Source of the DNA: Odoribacter sp. AF15-53
GTDB lineage: Bacteria; Bacteroidota; Bacteroidia; Bacteroidales; Marinifilaceae
DNA: 64,000 bases
Assembly: GCF_003479425.1 (NCBI RefSeq)
Contig: NZ_QUHC01000008.1
Coordinates: 124,001-188,000 of the forward strand
Direction: 5' to 3'
Part shown: positions 24,616 to 34,310 of the stretch, piece by piece
Numbering within the stretch: position 1 is the first letter of the stretch
Layout of the letters: each line of letters begins with the position of its first letter
The notes under the pieces: generated by a model
Told to the model about the DNA's origin: nothing
What the model saw: only the letters and a program-made list of their open reading frames with translations
Databases searched by the model: none
Position numbers and translations under genes: made by a program

Positions 24616-26460
24616 TTATTTTCCTAATAATTCGGTTATTTTTTCTTTCAGCTCAACTACCGTGAAAGGTAATCCTGCTACTTTGTTATACTGATAATAA
24701 GTGTAATGCGGGAATTTAGCTCTTAAATATTGAGCAAACTGTCCCAGGTTCAACTCGCAAACGATGATCTTTTTGAATTTACCAAGCACCTCGTCCGTGT
24801 TCTTCGGAAGCGGGTTGATGAAATTGAAATGAGCCAAACTTACATCCTGTCCCTCTTCTCTCAATTCACGAACAACCGAGTACAAGTGACCATAAGTACC
24901 ACCCCAACCAACAACAAGCACGTCACCACCATTCTGGTTTCCGAAAATTTCTTGTTGAGGCAGACAATCCGCAATCTTAGCCACCTTAGCATCACGCAAA
25001 TCCGTCATGATTTGATGATTTTCAGGAACATAACTAATTTCACCTGTTACATTCACTTTTTCCAGACCACCGATACGATGTTCCAATCCTTTCGTTCCCG
25101 GCAAGGCCCACATTCTAGCCAATGTCTCCGGATCACGCGCATAAGGTTTGTAGTCATCGCCTTCTTTAGCTATTCTCGGGGTGATCACGGGAAGATCCTT
25201 CATGGAAGGAATTTTCCAAGGCTGAGCACCGTTACCCAGATAACCGTCAGTCAACAAAACGACCGGGGTCATATGTTCCACGGCAATCTTAGCAGCCCAG
25301 AAAGCATAATCAAAACAGTTACCCGGGGTACTTGCAGCCACCACAGGCATCGGGCTTTCACCATTACGTCCGTAAAGAGCTTGCAACAAGTCGGATTGTT
25401 CTGTTTTCGTGGGAAGACCGGTAGAAGGACCGCCACGTTGAACGTCAACAATAACCAAAGGCAATTCAGCCATAACCGCCAAACCGGCAGCCTCACTCTT
25501 CAATGCCAAACCGGGACCTGAAGTCGTGGTGATAGCCAGATTTCCAACGTAACTTGCACCGATTGAAGTACAAATTCCGGCAATCTCATCCTCTGCCTGA
25601 TAAGTCTTAACTCCTAAATCGCGTCTCAACGCCAACTCCTGCAAAATATCCGTTGCCGGAGTGATAGGATAAGAACCGCAGAACAAAGGTAAATTCGCCT
25701 TCTCTGCTGCAGCCAGGAATCCCCATGCCGTAGCCTTATTACCGGTAATTGTCCGGTAACGTCCTTTCTCGATCTGGGCCGGGGCCACGTTGAAGTGTAC
25801 GGCCAAAGCGTGAACGTTAGCAGCATAGTTGAACCCGCTTTCCAATACTTTCACGTTAGCATGAGCGATCTCGGGTTTCTTGCCGAATTTCTGGTTAATA
25901 AAATCTCTCGTGTGATCTACCGTACGATCGAACATCCAGTATATCATACCAAGAGCAAACATATTCTTACATTTAACGATAGACTTCTGATCCAGACCAC
26001 TGTCTTTCAAAGCCTCTTCCGTCAAAGTCGTGATCTTTACGGGGACCACGTTATAATCTTGCAAGATAACATCTTCCAGCGGGTTTGATTTATACCCGGC
26101 CTTCTCGATATTCTTGTCATTAAATGCATCCAAATTCACGATAATCGTCGCACCCTTTTTTGCCCAACGCAAGTTGGCCTTCAAAGCGGCAGGATTCATC
26201 GCCACCAGCACATCTGCAAAATCTCCCGGAGTCTTCACGGGATCATTCCCGATATGTACCTGGAAACCGGAAACACCACCTACCGTACCTTGCGGGGCGC
26301 GTATTTCAGCCGGATAATCCGGAAACGTTGATACACCGTTTCCAAATAAGGCCGCAGCATCCGAGAACTGCGAGCCGGTCAATTGCATCCCGTCTCCCGA
26401 ATCTCCGGAGAAACGAATTACAATATTCTTTTTTTCGATAACTTTTGTCTTTTCACTCAT
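24616..26460 (-). CDS. korA: 2-oxoacid:ferredoxin oxidoreductase, fused gamma-alpha subunit
   Basis: 614 aa. The N-terminal about 190 residues are the gamma domain (IVIRFSGDSGDGMQLTGSQF, YPAEIRAPQGTVGGVSGFQV). The alpha domain follows (GNKATAWGFLAAAEKANLPL, GSYPITPATDIL, EDEIAGICTSIGASYVG, TTTSGPGLALKSEA), ending in the pyruvate-oxidoreductase domain II (VLVVGWGGTYGHLY). Partner of KorB. The translational spacing of 2 bp indicates one operon. A promoter candidate lies at 26542-26571. Confidence 0.94.
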   Translation of the reverse strand: MSEKTKVIEKKNIVIRFSGDSGDGMQLTGSQFSDAAALFGNGVSTFPDYPAEIRAPQGTVGGVSGFQVHIGNDPVKTPGDFADVLVAMNPAALKANLRWAKKGATIIVNLDAFNDKNIEKAGYKSNPLEDVILQDYNVVPVKITTLTEEALKDSGLDQKSIVKCKNMFALGMIYWMFDRTVDHTRDFINQKFGKKPEIAHANVKVLESGFNYAANVHALAVHFNVAPAQIEKGRYRTITGNKATAWGFLAAAEKANLPLFCGSYPITPATDILQELALRRDLGVKTYQAEDEIAGICTSIGASYVGNLAITTTSGPGLALKSEAAGLAVMAELPLVIVDVQRGGPSTGLPTKTEQSDLLQALYGRNGESPMPVVAASTPGNCFDYAFWAAKIAVEHMTPVVLLTDGYLGNGAQPWKIPSMKDLPVITPRIAKEGDDYKPYARDPETLARMWALPGTKGLEHRIGGLEKVNVTGEISYVPENHQIMTDLRDAKVAKIADCLPQQEIFGNQNGGDVLVVGWGGTYGHLYSVVRELREEGQDVSLAHFNFINPLPKNTDEVLGKFKKIIVCELNLGQFAQYLRAKFPHYTYYQYNKVAGLPFTVVELKEKITELLGK

Positions 26461-26541
26461 GACTTAGTTACTTGTTCTTTAATATTAGATTATAAATAAT
26501 ATACTATGATATCACACTAATTTTATGTTGTAAAACATGCG

Positions 26542-26571
26542 TAAAGGTAGCCAATAGAAATATCTAAACAA
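26542..26571 (-). promoter_or_regulatory. Probable korAB promoter
   Basis: On the minus strand TTG (26569-26571), 19 bp, then TACCTTTA (26542-26549), one base from the TAnnTTTG consensus. The implied leader to korA is about 75 nt. Confidence 0.5.
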
Positions 26572-26603
26572 GTTTGTATCAGTATTTTTTTCTTCTTCGA
26601 TAT

Positions 26604-26647
26604 CGCCCTGACATTCAAGGTTGAGCATGTCGAAAAACATGTTTTTC
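26604..26647. repeat. REP-like intergenic palindromic sequence
   Basis: Within the 395-bp korA-mscS spacer, the stretch beginning GCCCTGACATTCAAGG and running through TTGAGCATGTCGAA resembles short palindromic elements scattered between genes in many Bacteroidetes. It ends in the perfect 16-bp palindrome GAAAAACATGTTTTTC (26632-26647). Only one copy is in this window. The rest of the spacer holds the korAB promoter and otherwise nothing I recognise; it contains no clear -7/-33 pair for the plus-strand gene. Confidence 0.45.
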
Positions 26648-26855
26648 AGCATAAATTAAATAAAACAATTCTAAATAACGAACATTTTTCCGCCATTTTT
26701 TAGTTACTTTCTTGTTACGATTGAAAATTTCAGGAACAAAATCCCTTTCAATATGGAACAAATTCATGCTTTAAATTGTATAGATAATAAGTTTTGTATA
26801 ATTTTATCAAGTAAACACGTACATAGCCACAAAGTAATTTTTTAAACATACCGTC

Positions 26856-28394
26856 ATGAAAAACTATCTGATTTTACTCTGCCTGATTTTGGGAACAATA
26901 AGTTGCGGAAAGAAATCATCCATTTCCGATTTTATCAATCGCCCGGACGATTCACAAAACCCGTACACGATCAGTTCTACCCACGTGGGGCCGATTGCAA
27001 GAGGCACGAACATCCGCCAACTTTACGCCATGTATCCCCCGAAACAGATTAAACTTATAAAAAACAAAGGCGGGTTCTTCAATCAGGAGTTCGACGACTA
27101 CAACATCTATGATCGCAACGGGAACCTGTTGTTTACCGCCACTCCCGAAGTCGCCGGGGATACTAGTTCCTTCATTAACCGGATCATCATCCGGGATACA
27201 TCCTTCAAAACTTCCGAGGGTATCGGTTTGAATTCCACGCTTGGACAACTCCGGAATGCCTACCACAATATAAACTTCCTTCCTTCCTCTGGAGAGATTG
27301 TAGTTTCAGTTCCGAAAGTCAGCACCAATTTTTTGATCAACAAGACTAATCTCGATGATTCCTGGTGGGACAACAACACGAATCAAGTCATCGAAAAAAA
27401 TATCCCGGATAGCACACATATAGACGGGGTTGTCGTTTTTTGGAACACGAAAGAAGCACAACACACACCAGCTATTTTCACCGCCGTATTTTGGAATGAA
27501 ATGTTGACAAAACTCGTTACCTGGTGTGTGATCGAACTTCCCTCCATCGCGATCTTGATCATTTTATTCGTGTCTCTACTGCGAGCCTTACGATTTACCA
27601 CCCAAAAAATGAAAAAAATAGCCATCAATAAAGCCCATCGAGCCGAAAATATAGACGACAACGAGGCTGAAAAACGAATCAATACACTAACGGGAATTAT
27701 ACACGGAATCGGAAGAATTTTCCTGTGGGTAATTTTCCTTCTGATCTTGCTCGGAAAATTCAATATCAACATCGCCCCCATCCTAGCCAGTGCCGGGATC
27801 GTCGGGTTAGCCGTCGGCTTCGGGGCACAGGAACTTGTGCGGGATTTCATTTCCGGGTTCTTTATTCTACTGGAAGATCAACTACGCACCGGAGACTGGG
27901 CCGTAATCAATGGAACGGAAGGATTGGTTGAAAAAATCGAGCTACGAACCGTCACCCTCCGCGATAGTTCCGGAACCGTACATATTTTCCAGAACGGGAA
28001 AATAAACACACTTTCCAACATGACCAAAGAGTGGTCCGCCATTGTCCTCCAAATCGGTATTGGCTACAAAGAAGACACGGATAACGCTATCATGCTCATG
28101 CAACAAGTAGGTGACGAAATGTTCAACGACCCGGTTTACAGAGAAATGATGTTAGAACCGATATCCATCAGCGGGGTAAATGACTTCGCCGATAGTGCCG
28201 TTGTTATCCGTCTTGTTCTCAAAACAAAACCCATGCAACAATGGGCTGTCGGAAGAGAATACCGTAGACGCCTGAAAAAAGTATTTGACGCGAAAAACGT
28301 GGAATTCCCCTTCCCCTATCGTACCCTCACCTGGGGAGACAGTTCCAATCCCATCAAACTAAAAATAGAAACATCAGACTCGGATTCGAAATAA
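26856..28394 (+). CDS. MscS-family mechanosensitive channel with lipobox-type N terminus
   Basis: 512 aa. The first 17 residues look like a lipoprotein signal (LGTISC, Cys17). About 195 residues without hydrophobic helices follow, presumably periplasmic. Then come a membrane helix (about 218-243), another (about 283-300) and the pore-lining MscS helix (ILASAGIVGLAVGFGAQELV, about 306-330). The conserved beta domain follows (DQLRTGDWAVINGTEGLVEKI) and a C-terminal alpha/beta domain. It would release solutes under hypo-osmotic stress. A lipid-anchored N-terminal domain on a small channel is unusual. It probably forms an operon with the corA-like gene 37 bp downstream. Confidence 0.88.
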   Translation: MKNYLILLCLILGTISCGKKSSISDFINRPDDSQNPYTISSTHVGPIARGTNIRQLYAMYPPKQIKLIKNKGGFFNQEFDDYNIYDRNGNLLFTATPEVAGDTSSFINRIIIRDTSFKTSEGIGLNSTLGQLRNAYHNINFLPSSGEIVVSVPKVSTNFLINKTNLDDSWWDNNTNQVIEKNIPDSTHIDGVVVFWNTKEAQHTPAIFTAVFWNEMLTKLVTWCVIELPSIAILIILFVSLLRALRFTTQKMKKIAINKAHRAENIDDNEAEKRINTLTGIIHGIGRIFLWVIFLLILLGKFNINIAPILASAGIVGLAVGFGAQELVRDFISGFFILLEDQLRTGDWAVINGTEGLVEKIELRTVTLRDSSGTVHIFQNGKINTLSNMTKEWSAIVLQIGIGYKEDTDNAIMLMQQVGDEMFNDPVYREMMLEPISISGVNDFADSAVVIRLVLKTKPMQQWAVGREYRRRLKKVFDAKNVEFPFPYRTLTWGDSSNPIKLKIETSDSDSK

Positions 28395-28431
28395 CTTTTA
28401 TCCTTTAGTCATTAACTTTTAACTTCATCGT

Positions 28432-29493
28432 ATGGCTCGTTTTCTAAAAGATCGAACAAAATCACAAGGTGCCCCTCCCGGTTCTCTCATCTTTATCGGG
28501 AAGCAAAAAATGACAAAGAACTCTATTCATGTCATTCAATACACGAGCGAAGGAATCAAGGAATCCTTCCCCGAAACACTAACAGACATCATGAATGCCG
28601 TATCCAATGATCACATGACCTGGATCAACATATCGGGCTTACAGAACACGACTCTAATCGCGGAAATGGGAAAAGCTTTCGATGTATCACCCTTATTCTT
28701 GGAAGACATTTTGAATACCGATCAGCGTCCCCGGTTCAGCGAGGAATCCGACCACCTATACATCATCGCCAAATCATTCTATCTGGGACCCGAAGACAAC
28801 ATCGTACACATGGAACAACTATCTTTCATCGTAGGTTCACACTATCTGGTCTCGATTCAGGAAACAGATGCGGATTATTTCAAAGCGGTAAAAAAACGCC
28901 TCTACGACGGAAAAACCCGCATCCGGTCTTTCGGAACGGATTATCTCTGTTACGCACTACTCGACACACTTGTTGATAGTTATATCATTAACCTGGAAAT
29001 TCTCGGAGCCGCTATCGAAGAAAGAGGTAAAACCATCCTGGATGCCGACCCGAAAGCCATGGAAGACCTTTATCATTACAAAACGGAACTGTCCTATATT
29101 CGGAAAAACGTCCGCCCTTTTAAAGAAGTTACTACCCGCTTTACCAACTGTGATTCTCCTTTAATTAACCAGAACACGTATACTTACCTGCACGATTTGG
29201 ATGACCTTGTCGTCCAAGCTCAAGAAGCCATCGAGATATACTACTCCATGATATCCGACCAAATGAACCTTTACCAAACGAATATCAGTAACCGGGTAAA
29301 CGATGTCATGAAAATATTAACCATCTTTTCCGCACTCTTCATTCCACTCACCTTTATCGCCGGAATCTACGGGATGAACTTCGAGTACATGCCCGAATTA
29401 CAAAACCATTACAGCTACTTTATCCTATGGGGAATCATGATCGTCATCACCATCATCATGTTACTCTACTTCAAAAGAAAAAAATGGCTTTAA
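28432..29493 (+). CDS. corA: CorA-family magnesium/divalent cation transporter
   Basis: 353 aa. Large cytoplasmic N-terminal domain (WINISGL, FLEDILNTDQRPRFSEESDHLYII), a long helix (about 170-290) and two C-terminal transmembrane helices. The signature YGMNFEYMPE lies between them and the protein ends in a Lys/Arg-rich tail (FKRKKWL). This pentameric channel-like transporter brings Mg2+ (possibly Co2+) across the inner membrane. It follows the MscS gene on the same strand and converges on the DUF3467 gene across a 41-bp-arm inverted repeat. Confidence 0.93.
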   Translation: MARFLKDRTKSQGAPPGSLIFIGKQKMTKNSIHVIQYTSEGIKESFPETLTDIMNAVSNDHMTWINISGLQNTTLIAEMGKAFDVSPLFLEDILNTDQRPRFSEESDHLYIIAKSFYLGPEDNIVHMEQLSFIVGSHYLVSIQETDADYFKAVKKRLYDGKTRIRSFGTDYLCYALLDTLVDSYIINLEILGAAIEERGKTILDADPKAMEDLYHYKTELSYIRKNVRPFKEVTTRFTNCDSPLINQNTYTYLHDLDDLVVQAQEAIEIYYSMISDQMNLYQTNISNRVNDVMKILTIFSALFIPLTFIAGIYGMNFEYMPELQNHYSYFILWGIMIVITIIMLLYFKRKKWL

Positions 29494-29497
29494 TAAC

Positions 29498-29613
29498 TTT
29501 AGATTTTAAATTTACGATTTTAAATTCCAGCCACACAAGGCCACGCTATCCGATTATTTGAATGCGTTAACTTTGTGCGGCTGGAATCTAAAATCGTAAA
29601 TTTAAAATCTAAA
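29498..29613. repeat. Long inverted repeat of heptamer family A
   Basis: Arms 29498-29538 and 29573-29613 (41 nt each) match at 39 positions, with two mismatches that could be G-U pairs. A 34-nt centre separates them. The arms are built from seven-base units such as ATTTTAG, ATTTTAA, ATTTACG. The element fills the space between convergent corA and the DUF3467 gene and could stop transcription from both sides. A related copy lies at 34237-34304. Confidence 0.85.
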
Positions 29614-29619
29614 ATTACC

Positions 29620-29928
29620 TCAGGCTTGTCCCTGCTGTTCCAAATCCAACGGAAACACCGGACCGAGAGATTCCGGTAAATTGATTTTCCCGAAATCCTG
29701 CTCATACCTCCGGATATTATCCTGCAAAGCCAACATCAAACGTTTGGCGTGTTCCGGGGTCAAGATAATACGACTTTTCACCTCAGCCTTAGGCAAGCCG
29801 GGCATCATACGGATAAAATCAACAATAAACTCGGATGTTGAATGAGAAATTATAGCCAGATTTGCATAAGTACCTTGTGCAACTTCATGGTTCAATTCGA
29901 TGTCGAACGGATGATTTTTTTCTTCCAT
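29620..29928 (-). CDS. DUF3467 protein at the end of the rpoBC operon
   Basis: 102 aa, soluble. The sequence (IELNHEVAQGTYANLAIISH, EFIVDFIRMMPGLPKAEVKS, RIILTPEHAKRLMLALQDNI) matches DUF3467, a small protein found behind rpoC in Bacteroidetes. Function is not known to me; the constant linkage to rpoC hints at a role near RNA polymerase. It is 57 bp downstream of rpoC, separated by a GC-rich hairpin (29958-29981). Confidence 0.88.
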   Translation of the reverse strand: MEEKNHPFDIELNHEVAQGTYANLAIISHSTSEFIVDFIRMMPGLPKAEVKSRIILTPEHAKRLMLALQDNIRRYEQDFGKINLPESLGPVFPLDLEQQGQA

Positions 29929-29957
29929 AACAATCTTAGGTTAATAGTATATAACAA

Positions 29958-29981
29958 TAGAGGCGCCTTTCAGCGCCTCTA
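29958..29981 (-). other. GC-rich hairpin between rpoC and the DUF3467 gene
   Basis: TAGAGGCGC (29958-29966) pairs exactly with GCGCCTCTA (29973-29981) around a 6-nt loop. No clean T-run follows on the minus strand (TTGTTATATA). It is a partial terminator or processing site that would lower expression of the DUF3467 gene relative to rpoC. Confidence 0.65.
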
Positions 29982-29985
29982 CCTA

Positions 29986-32900
29986 TCATTTGTCTTTTTC
30001 CATCCTCTCAAGGTCTGCCTTAGAACCTACAATCATACTTCTAAATTCTTTCATACCTGTACCCACTGGTATCAAGTGACCGCAAATCACGTTTTCTTTC
30101 AATCCTTCCAACGGATCGACTTTACCGTAAATTGCTGCTTCATTCAATACTTTCGTAGTCTCCTGGAATGATGCGGCAGAAATGAAACTAGCCGTTTGCA
30201 AAGCTGCGCGGGTAATACCCTGCAATACCTGTGCGGAAGTTGCGGGCACGGCATCTCTGGCTTCCACTACTTTCAAGTCCCGACGTTTCAACTGAGAGTT
30301 AATATCTCTCAACATACGTACAGAGATAATCTGTCCCGGTTTCACCCGATCCGAATCCCCGGCTTCAAGAACAACTTTCTTTCCGTAGATCGCATCGTTT
30401 TCCTCCATGAACTCACTCTTGTCAACCACTTGGTTTTCCAAGAATCTCGTGTCTCCGGCATCTTGGATCAATACCTTACGCATCATCTGGTGTACGATAA
30501 TCTCGAAATGCTTATCGTTAATTTTCACACCCTGCATACGATACACATCCTGTACCTCGTTCACGATATACTCTTGTACCTTAATCGGTCCTTCGATATT
30601 CAAAATATCAGTCGGGGTAATTGCACCATCAGACAACGGGGTCCCGGCACGTACATAATCGTTCTCCTGAACCAAAATCTGTTTTGACAAAGAAACCAAA
30701 TATTTCTTCACCTCGCCAGCTTTCGAAGTCACGATGATTTCACGGTTACCACGTTTGATCTTACCATAAGTAACCTCTCCGTCAATTTCCGATACAACCG
30801 CGGGATTCGACGGGTTACGAGCCTCGAACAACTCGGTAACACGAGGAAGACCTCCCGTGATATCGCCTGCCTTACCGACAGCCCTCGGAATCTTGGCTAT
30901 TGTACTACCGGCTACAACCTCGGCCCCCTCTTTCACGACGATGTGAGCACCCACGGGCAAGTTATAACTCTTCACCGTGTTACCGTCTGCATCATTTATA
31001 CACAGAGCGGGAGCTTTCATCTTATCACGGAACTCGATGATAATCATTTCTCTAAATCCGGTTGTTTCATCGGACTCTTCCTTGTAGGTTTCACCATCAA
31101 TCAAGTTCTCCAATCCGATCGTACCCGAAAATTCAGTAATGATCAACGCGTTGAACGGGTCCCATTCGCAAAGTAATTCACCCTTGCTGATCTCCTGACC
31201 ATCCTTCACGAACAATTTAGCTCCGTAAGGAATAGCGTGAGAAATCAATATAATATTCGTGTTCTTATCCAATATACGCAACTCCGTCAAACGACCTACA
31301 ACCACGTCACAGGTAGTTCCGTTATCTTGCGTGTACTCCACAGAACGCAATTCCTCATATTCAACGTAACCATCATACTTGGCCTTCAAAGAGTTCTCGC
31401 TGGAAATATTTCCTGCGGTACCTCCCACGTGGAAGGTTCTCAATGTCAACTGAGTACCCGGCTCACCGATTGACTGGGCGGCGATAACTCCAACGGCCTC
31501 ACCTTTCTCAACCATACGGCTGGTAGCCAAATTACGTCCGTAACATTTAGCACATACCCCCTTCTTCGCCTCGCAAGTCAATACAGAACGAACCTCAACA
31601 CGTTCGATCGGGGATTTCTCGATAATATCGGCAATCTCCTCCGTGAACTCCTCTCCGGAAGCCACGATCAATTCACCTGTATTCGGGTGATAAATATCAT
31701 GTACAGAAACACGTCCTAAAATTCTCTCCGACAAAGAAGACACAATCTCCTCGTTATTCTTGATAGCTGAAATGGTGATACCTCTCAACGTACCGCAATC
31801 CTCCTCGGTAATCGTGATATCGTTCGCCACGTCAACCAGACGACGAGTCAAATATCCGGCATCGGCAGTCTTCAAAGCCGTATCGGCCAAACCTTTACGA
31901 GCACCGTGGGTTGAAATAAAGTACTCCAACACGGAAAGTCCCTCTTTAAAGTTAGCCAAAATCGGGTTCTCGATAATTTGAGCCCCGGTAGCTCCTGATT
32001 TCTGCGGTTTTGCCATCAATCCACGCATACCTCCCAACTGACGAATCTGCTCGCGAGATCCACGGGCTCCGGAATCCAACATCATGTAGATAGAATTGAA
32101 ACCTTGATCATCCGCGGCCAACTGCTTCATCAAAGTTGAAGTCAGGTTAGCGTTCACGTGTGTCCAAATATCAATAATCTGGTTATATCTCTCGTTGTTG
32201 GTAATGAATCCCATGTTATAGTTCGCCATCACCTCCTCAACCTGATCATATCCTTCCTGCAACAACTCTTGTTTGTTCTCCGGAACAATAACGTCTCCCA
32301 AGTTGAAAGACAAACCACCCTCAAATGCCTTACGATAACCCAAATCCTTGATATCATCTAGGAACTTGGCCGTCACATCCACACCGCAACGTTTAAACAC
32401 GTCACCGATGATATCACGCAAAGCCTTTTTCGTGATCAACGTATTAATATAAGGATAATTCTTCGGGGTAGATTGGTTCAGGATCACACGACCGACCGTA
32501 GTCTTGATCATGTGTCTGATCGGTTGGCCATCCTTATCCACGTCATCAATCTTCACTTCAATTTCAGCGTGCAAGTCTACTGCTCTCTCGTTGAAGGCAA
32601 TAATAACCTCTTCGGGAGAATAGAACTTCAAACCTTCACCCTTTACACCCTTTCTCGGTTTCGTGATATAATACAAACCGAGTACCATATCCTGAGAAGG
32701 CACCGTGATAGGCGCACCGTTCGCGGGATTCAGAATATTGTGAGAACACAACATCAAAATCTGAGCTTCCAACACGGCCTCATTACCTAACGGCAAGTGT
32801 ACGGCCATCTGGTCACCATCGAAGTCGGCGTTGAATCCGGTACAAGCCAGCGGGTGCAGACGGATAGCCTTACCCTCGATCAATTTCGGTTGGAATGCTT

Positions 32901-34236
32901 GAATACCCAAACGGTGCAGGGTCGGGGCACGGTTTAACAATACCGGGTGACCTTTCAACACGTTTTCAAGAATATCCCAAACGATCGGATCACGACGATC
33001 CACGATCTTCTTGGCACTCTTTACCGTTTTCACGATACCGCGCTCGATCAACTTACGGATAATAAACGGCATATACAATTCAGCCGCCATATCTTTCGGA
33101 AGACCGCACTCGTGCATCTTCAAGTCTGGACCGACAACGATTACCGAACGGGCTGAGTAGTCAACACGCTTACCCAACAAGTTCTGACGGAAACGTCCCT
33201 GTTTACCTTTCAAACTGTCGGAAAGAGACTTCAACGGTCTGTTATTCTCAATCTTAACAGCGTTGGATTTACGAGAATTATCGAACAATGAATCCACGGC
33301 TTCCTGCAACATACGTTTTTCATTACGCAAGATCACATCCGGAGCCTTGATCTCGATCAATCTCTTCAAACGATTGTTACGGATAATTACCCGTCTGTAC
33401 AAATCGTTCAAATCCGAAGTCGCGAAACGACCTCCATCCAACGGAACCAACGGACGCAATTCGGGAGGTATTACAGACAACACCTTCACGATCATCCATT
33501 CCGGTTTATTTATCTCTTTGCTCTCACGGAAAGCCTCCACCACCTGAAGACGCTTCAAAGCCTCGTTCTTTCTCTGTTGAGAAGTCTCCGTGTTTGCTTT
33601 ATTTCTCAAATCATAGGAAAGATCATCCAAATCCAAACGCTCCAACAGCATGGAAATAGCTTCCGCACCCATTCTAGCGATGAACTTATTTGGATCATCA
33701 TCATCCAAATATTGATTATCCGTCGGAAGCTTATCCAGAATATCCAGATACTCCTCCTCCGTCAAAAAATCCATTGTTTTGATACCCGACTCTCCCATGA
33801 TTCCGGGGTTCACCACCACGTATCTCTCATAGTAGATAACAGTATCCAGTTTCTTGGAAGGCAAACCTAACAAGTAACCAATCTTATTGGGTAACGACTT
33901 GAAATACCAGATATGAGCCACCGGAACCACCAACTGGATATGTCCCATGCGTTCACGTCTAACCTTCTTTTCGGTAACCTCTACACCACAACGGTCACAA
34001 ACGATACCCTTGTAACGGATACGCTTATATTTACCGCAATGACATTCATAATCCTTCACCGGACCGAAAATACGCTCGCAAAACAAACCGTCACGTTCGG
34101 GTTTGTAAGTACGATAGTTGATCGTCTCCGGTTTTAATACAGCACCACTAGACCGTTCCAGAATCTCTTCCGGAGAAGCCAATCCGATGGCGATTTTAGT
34201 AAAATTTTTTACTTTATTGTCTTTTCTGAAGGCCAT
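29986..34236 (-). CDS. rpoC: DNA-directed RNA polymerase beta' subunit
   Basis: 1416 aa. The N-terminal zinc site [13 protein letters not shown]...CDRCG, the active-site [14 protein letters not shown] (about residue 467), the second Cys cluster ([13 protein letters not shown]) and the trigger-loop/bridge region ([19 protein letters not shown]) are all present. It forms the catalytic cleft of RNA polymerase with RpoB, whose gene ends 74 bp upstream. A heptamer-type inverted repeat fills that spacer. Length is normal for Bacteroidetes. Confidence 0.99.
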   Translation of the reverse strand: MAFRKDNKVKNFTKIAIGLASPEEILERSSGAVLKPETINYRTYKPERDGLFCERIFGPVKDYECHCGKYKRIRYKGIVCDRCGVEVTEKKVRRERMGHIQLVVPVAHIWYFKSLPNKIGYLLGLPSKKLDTVIYYERYVVVNPGIMGESGIKTMDFLTEEEYLDILDKLPTDNQYLDDDDPNKFIARMGAEAISMLLERLDLDDLSYDLRNKANTETSQQRKNEALKRLQVVEAFRESKEINKPEWMIVKVLSVIPPELRPLVPLDGGRFATSDLNDLYRRVIIRNNRLKRLIEIKAPDVILRNEKRMLQEAVDSLFDNSRKSNAVKIENNRPLKSLSDSLKGKQGRFRQNLLGKRVDYSARSVIVVGPDLKMHECGLPKDMAAELYMPFIIRKLIERGIVKTVKSAKKIVDRRDPIVWDILENVLKGHPVLLNRAPTLHRLGIQAFQPKLIEGKAIRLHPLACTGFNADFDGDQMAVHLPLGNEAVLEAQILMLCSHNILNPANGAPITVPSQDMVLGLYYITKPRKGVKGEGLKFYSPEEVIIAFNERAVDLHAEIEVKIDDVDKDGQPIRHMIKTTVGRVILNQSTPKNYPYINTLITKKALRDIIGDVFKRCGVDVTAKFLDDIKDLGYRKAFEGGLSFNLGDVIVPENKQELLQEGYDQVEEVMANYNMGFITNNERYNQIIDIWTHVNANLTSTLMKQLAADDQGFNSIYMMLDSGARGSREQIRQLGGMRGLMAKPQKSGATGAQIIENPILANFKEGLSVLEYFISTHGARKGLADTALKTADAGYLTRRLVDVANDITITEEDCGTLRGITISAIKNNEEIVSSLSERILGRVSVHDIYHPNTGELIVASGEEFTEEIADIIEKSPIERVEVRSVLTCEAKKGVCAKCYGRNLATSRMVEKGEAVGVIAAQSIGEPGTQLTLRTFHVGGTAGNISSENSLKAKYDGYVEYEELRSVEYTQDNGTTCDVVVGRLTELRILDKNTNIILISHAIPYGAKLFVKDGQEISKGELLCEWDPFNALIITEFSGTIGLENLIDGETYKEESDETTGFREMIIIEFRDKMKAPALCINDADGNTVKSYNLPVGAHIVVKEGAEVVAGSTIAKIPRAVGKAGDITGGLPRVTELFEARNPSNPAVVSEIDGEVTYGKIKRGNREIIVTSKAGEVKKYLVSLSKQILVQENDYVRAGTPLSDGAITPTDILNIEGPIKVQEYIVNEVQDVYRMQGVKINDKHFEIIVHQMMRKVLIQDAGDTRFLENQVVDKSEFMEENDAIYGKKVVLEAGDSDRVKPGQIISVRMLRDINSQLKRRDLKVVEARDAVPATSAQVLQGITRAALQTASFISAASFQETTKVLNEAAIYGKVDPLEGLKENVICGHLIPVGTGMKEFRSMIVGSKADLERMEKDK

Positions 34237-34304
34237 ATTTATGATTTTAGATTTCAGATTTTAGATTTACGATTACATAGAATCATAAATCTAAAATCAT
34301 AAAT
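34237..34304. repeat. Heptamer family A inverted repeat between rpoB and rpoC
   Basis: ATTTATGATTTTAGATTT (34237-34254) and its exact complement (34287-34304) enclose more seven-base units (TTTCAGA, TTTTAGA, TTTACGA). It is the same family as 29498-29613. It occupies nearly the entire rpoB-rpoC spacer and touches the rpoC start codon. Confidence 0.85.
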
Positions 34305-34310
34305 CAACAA

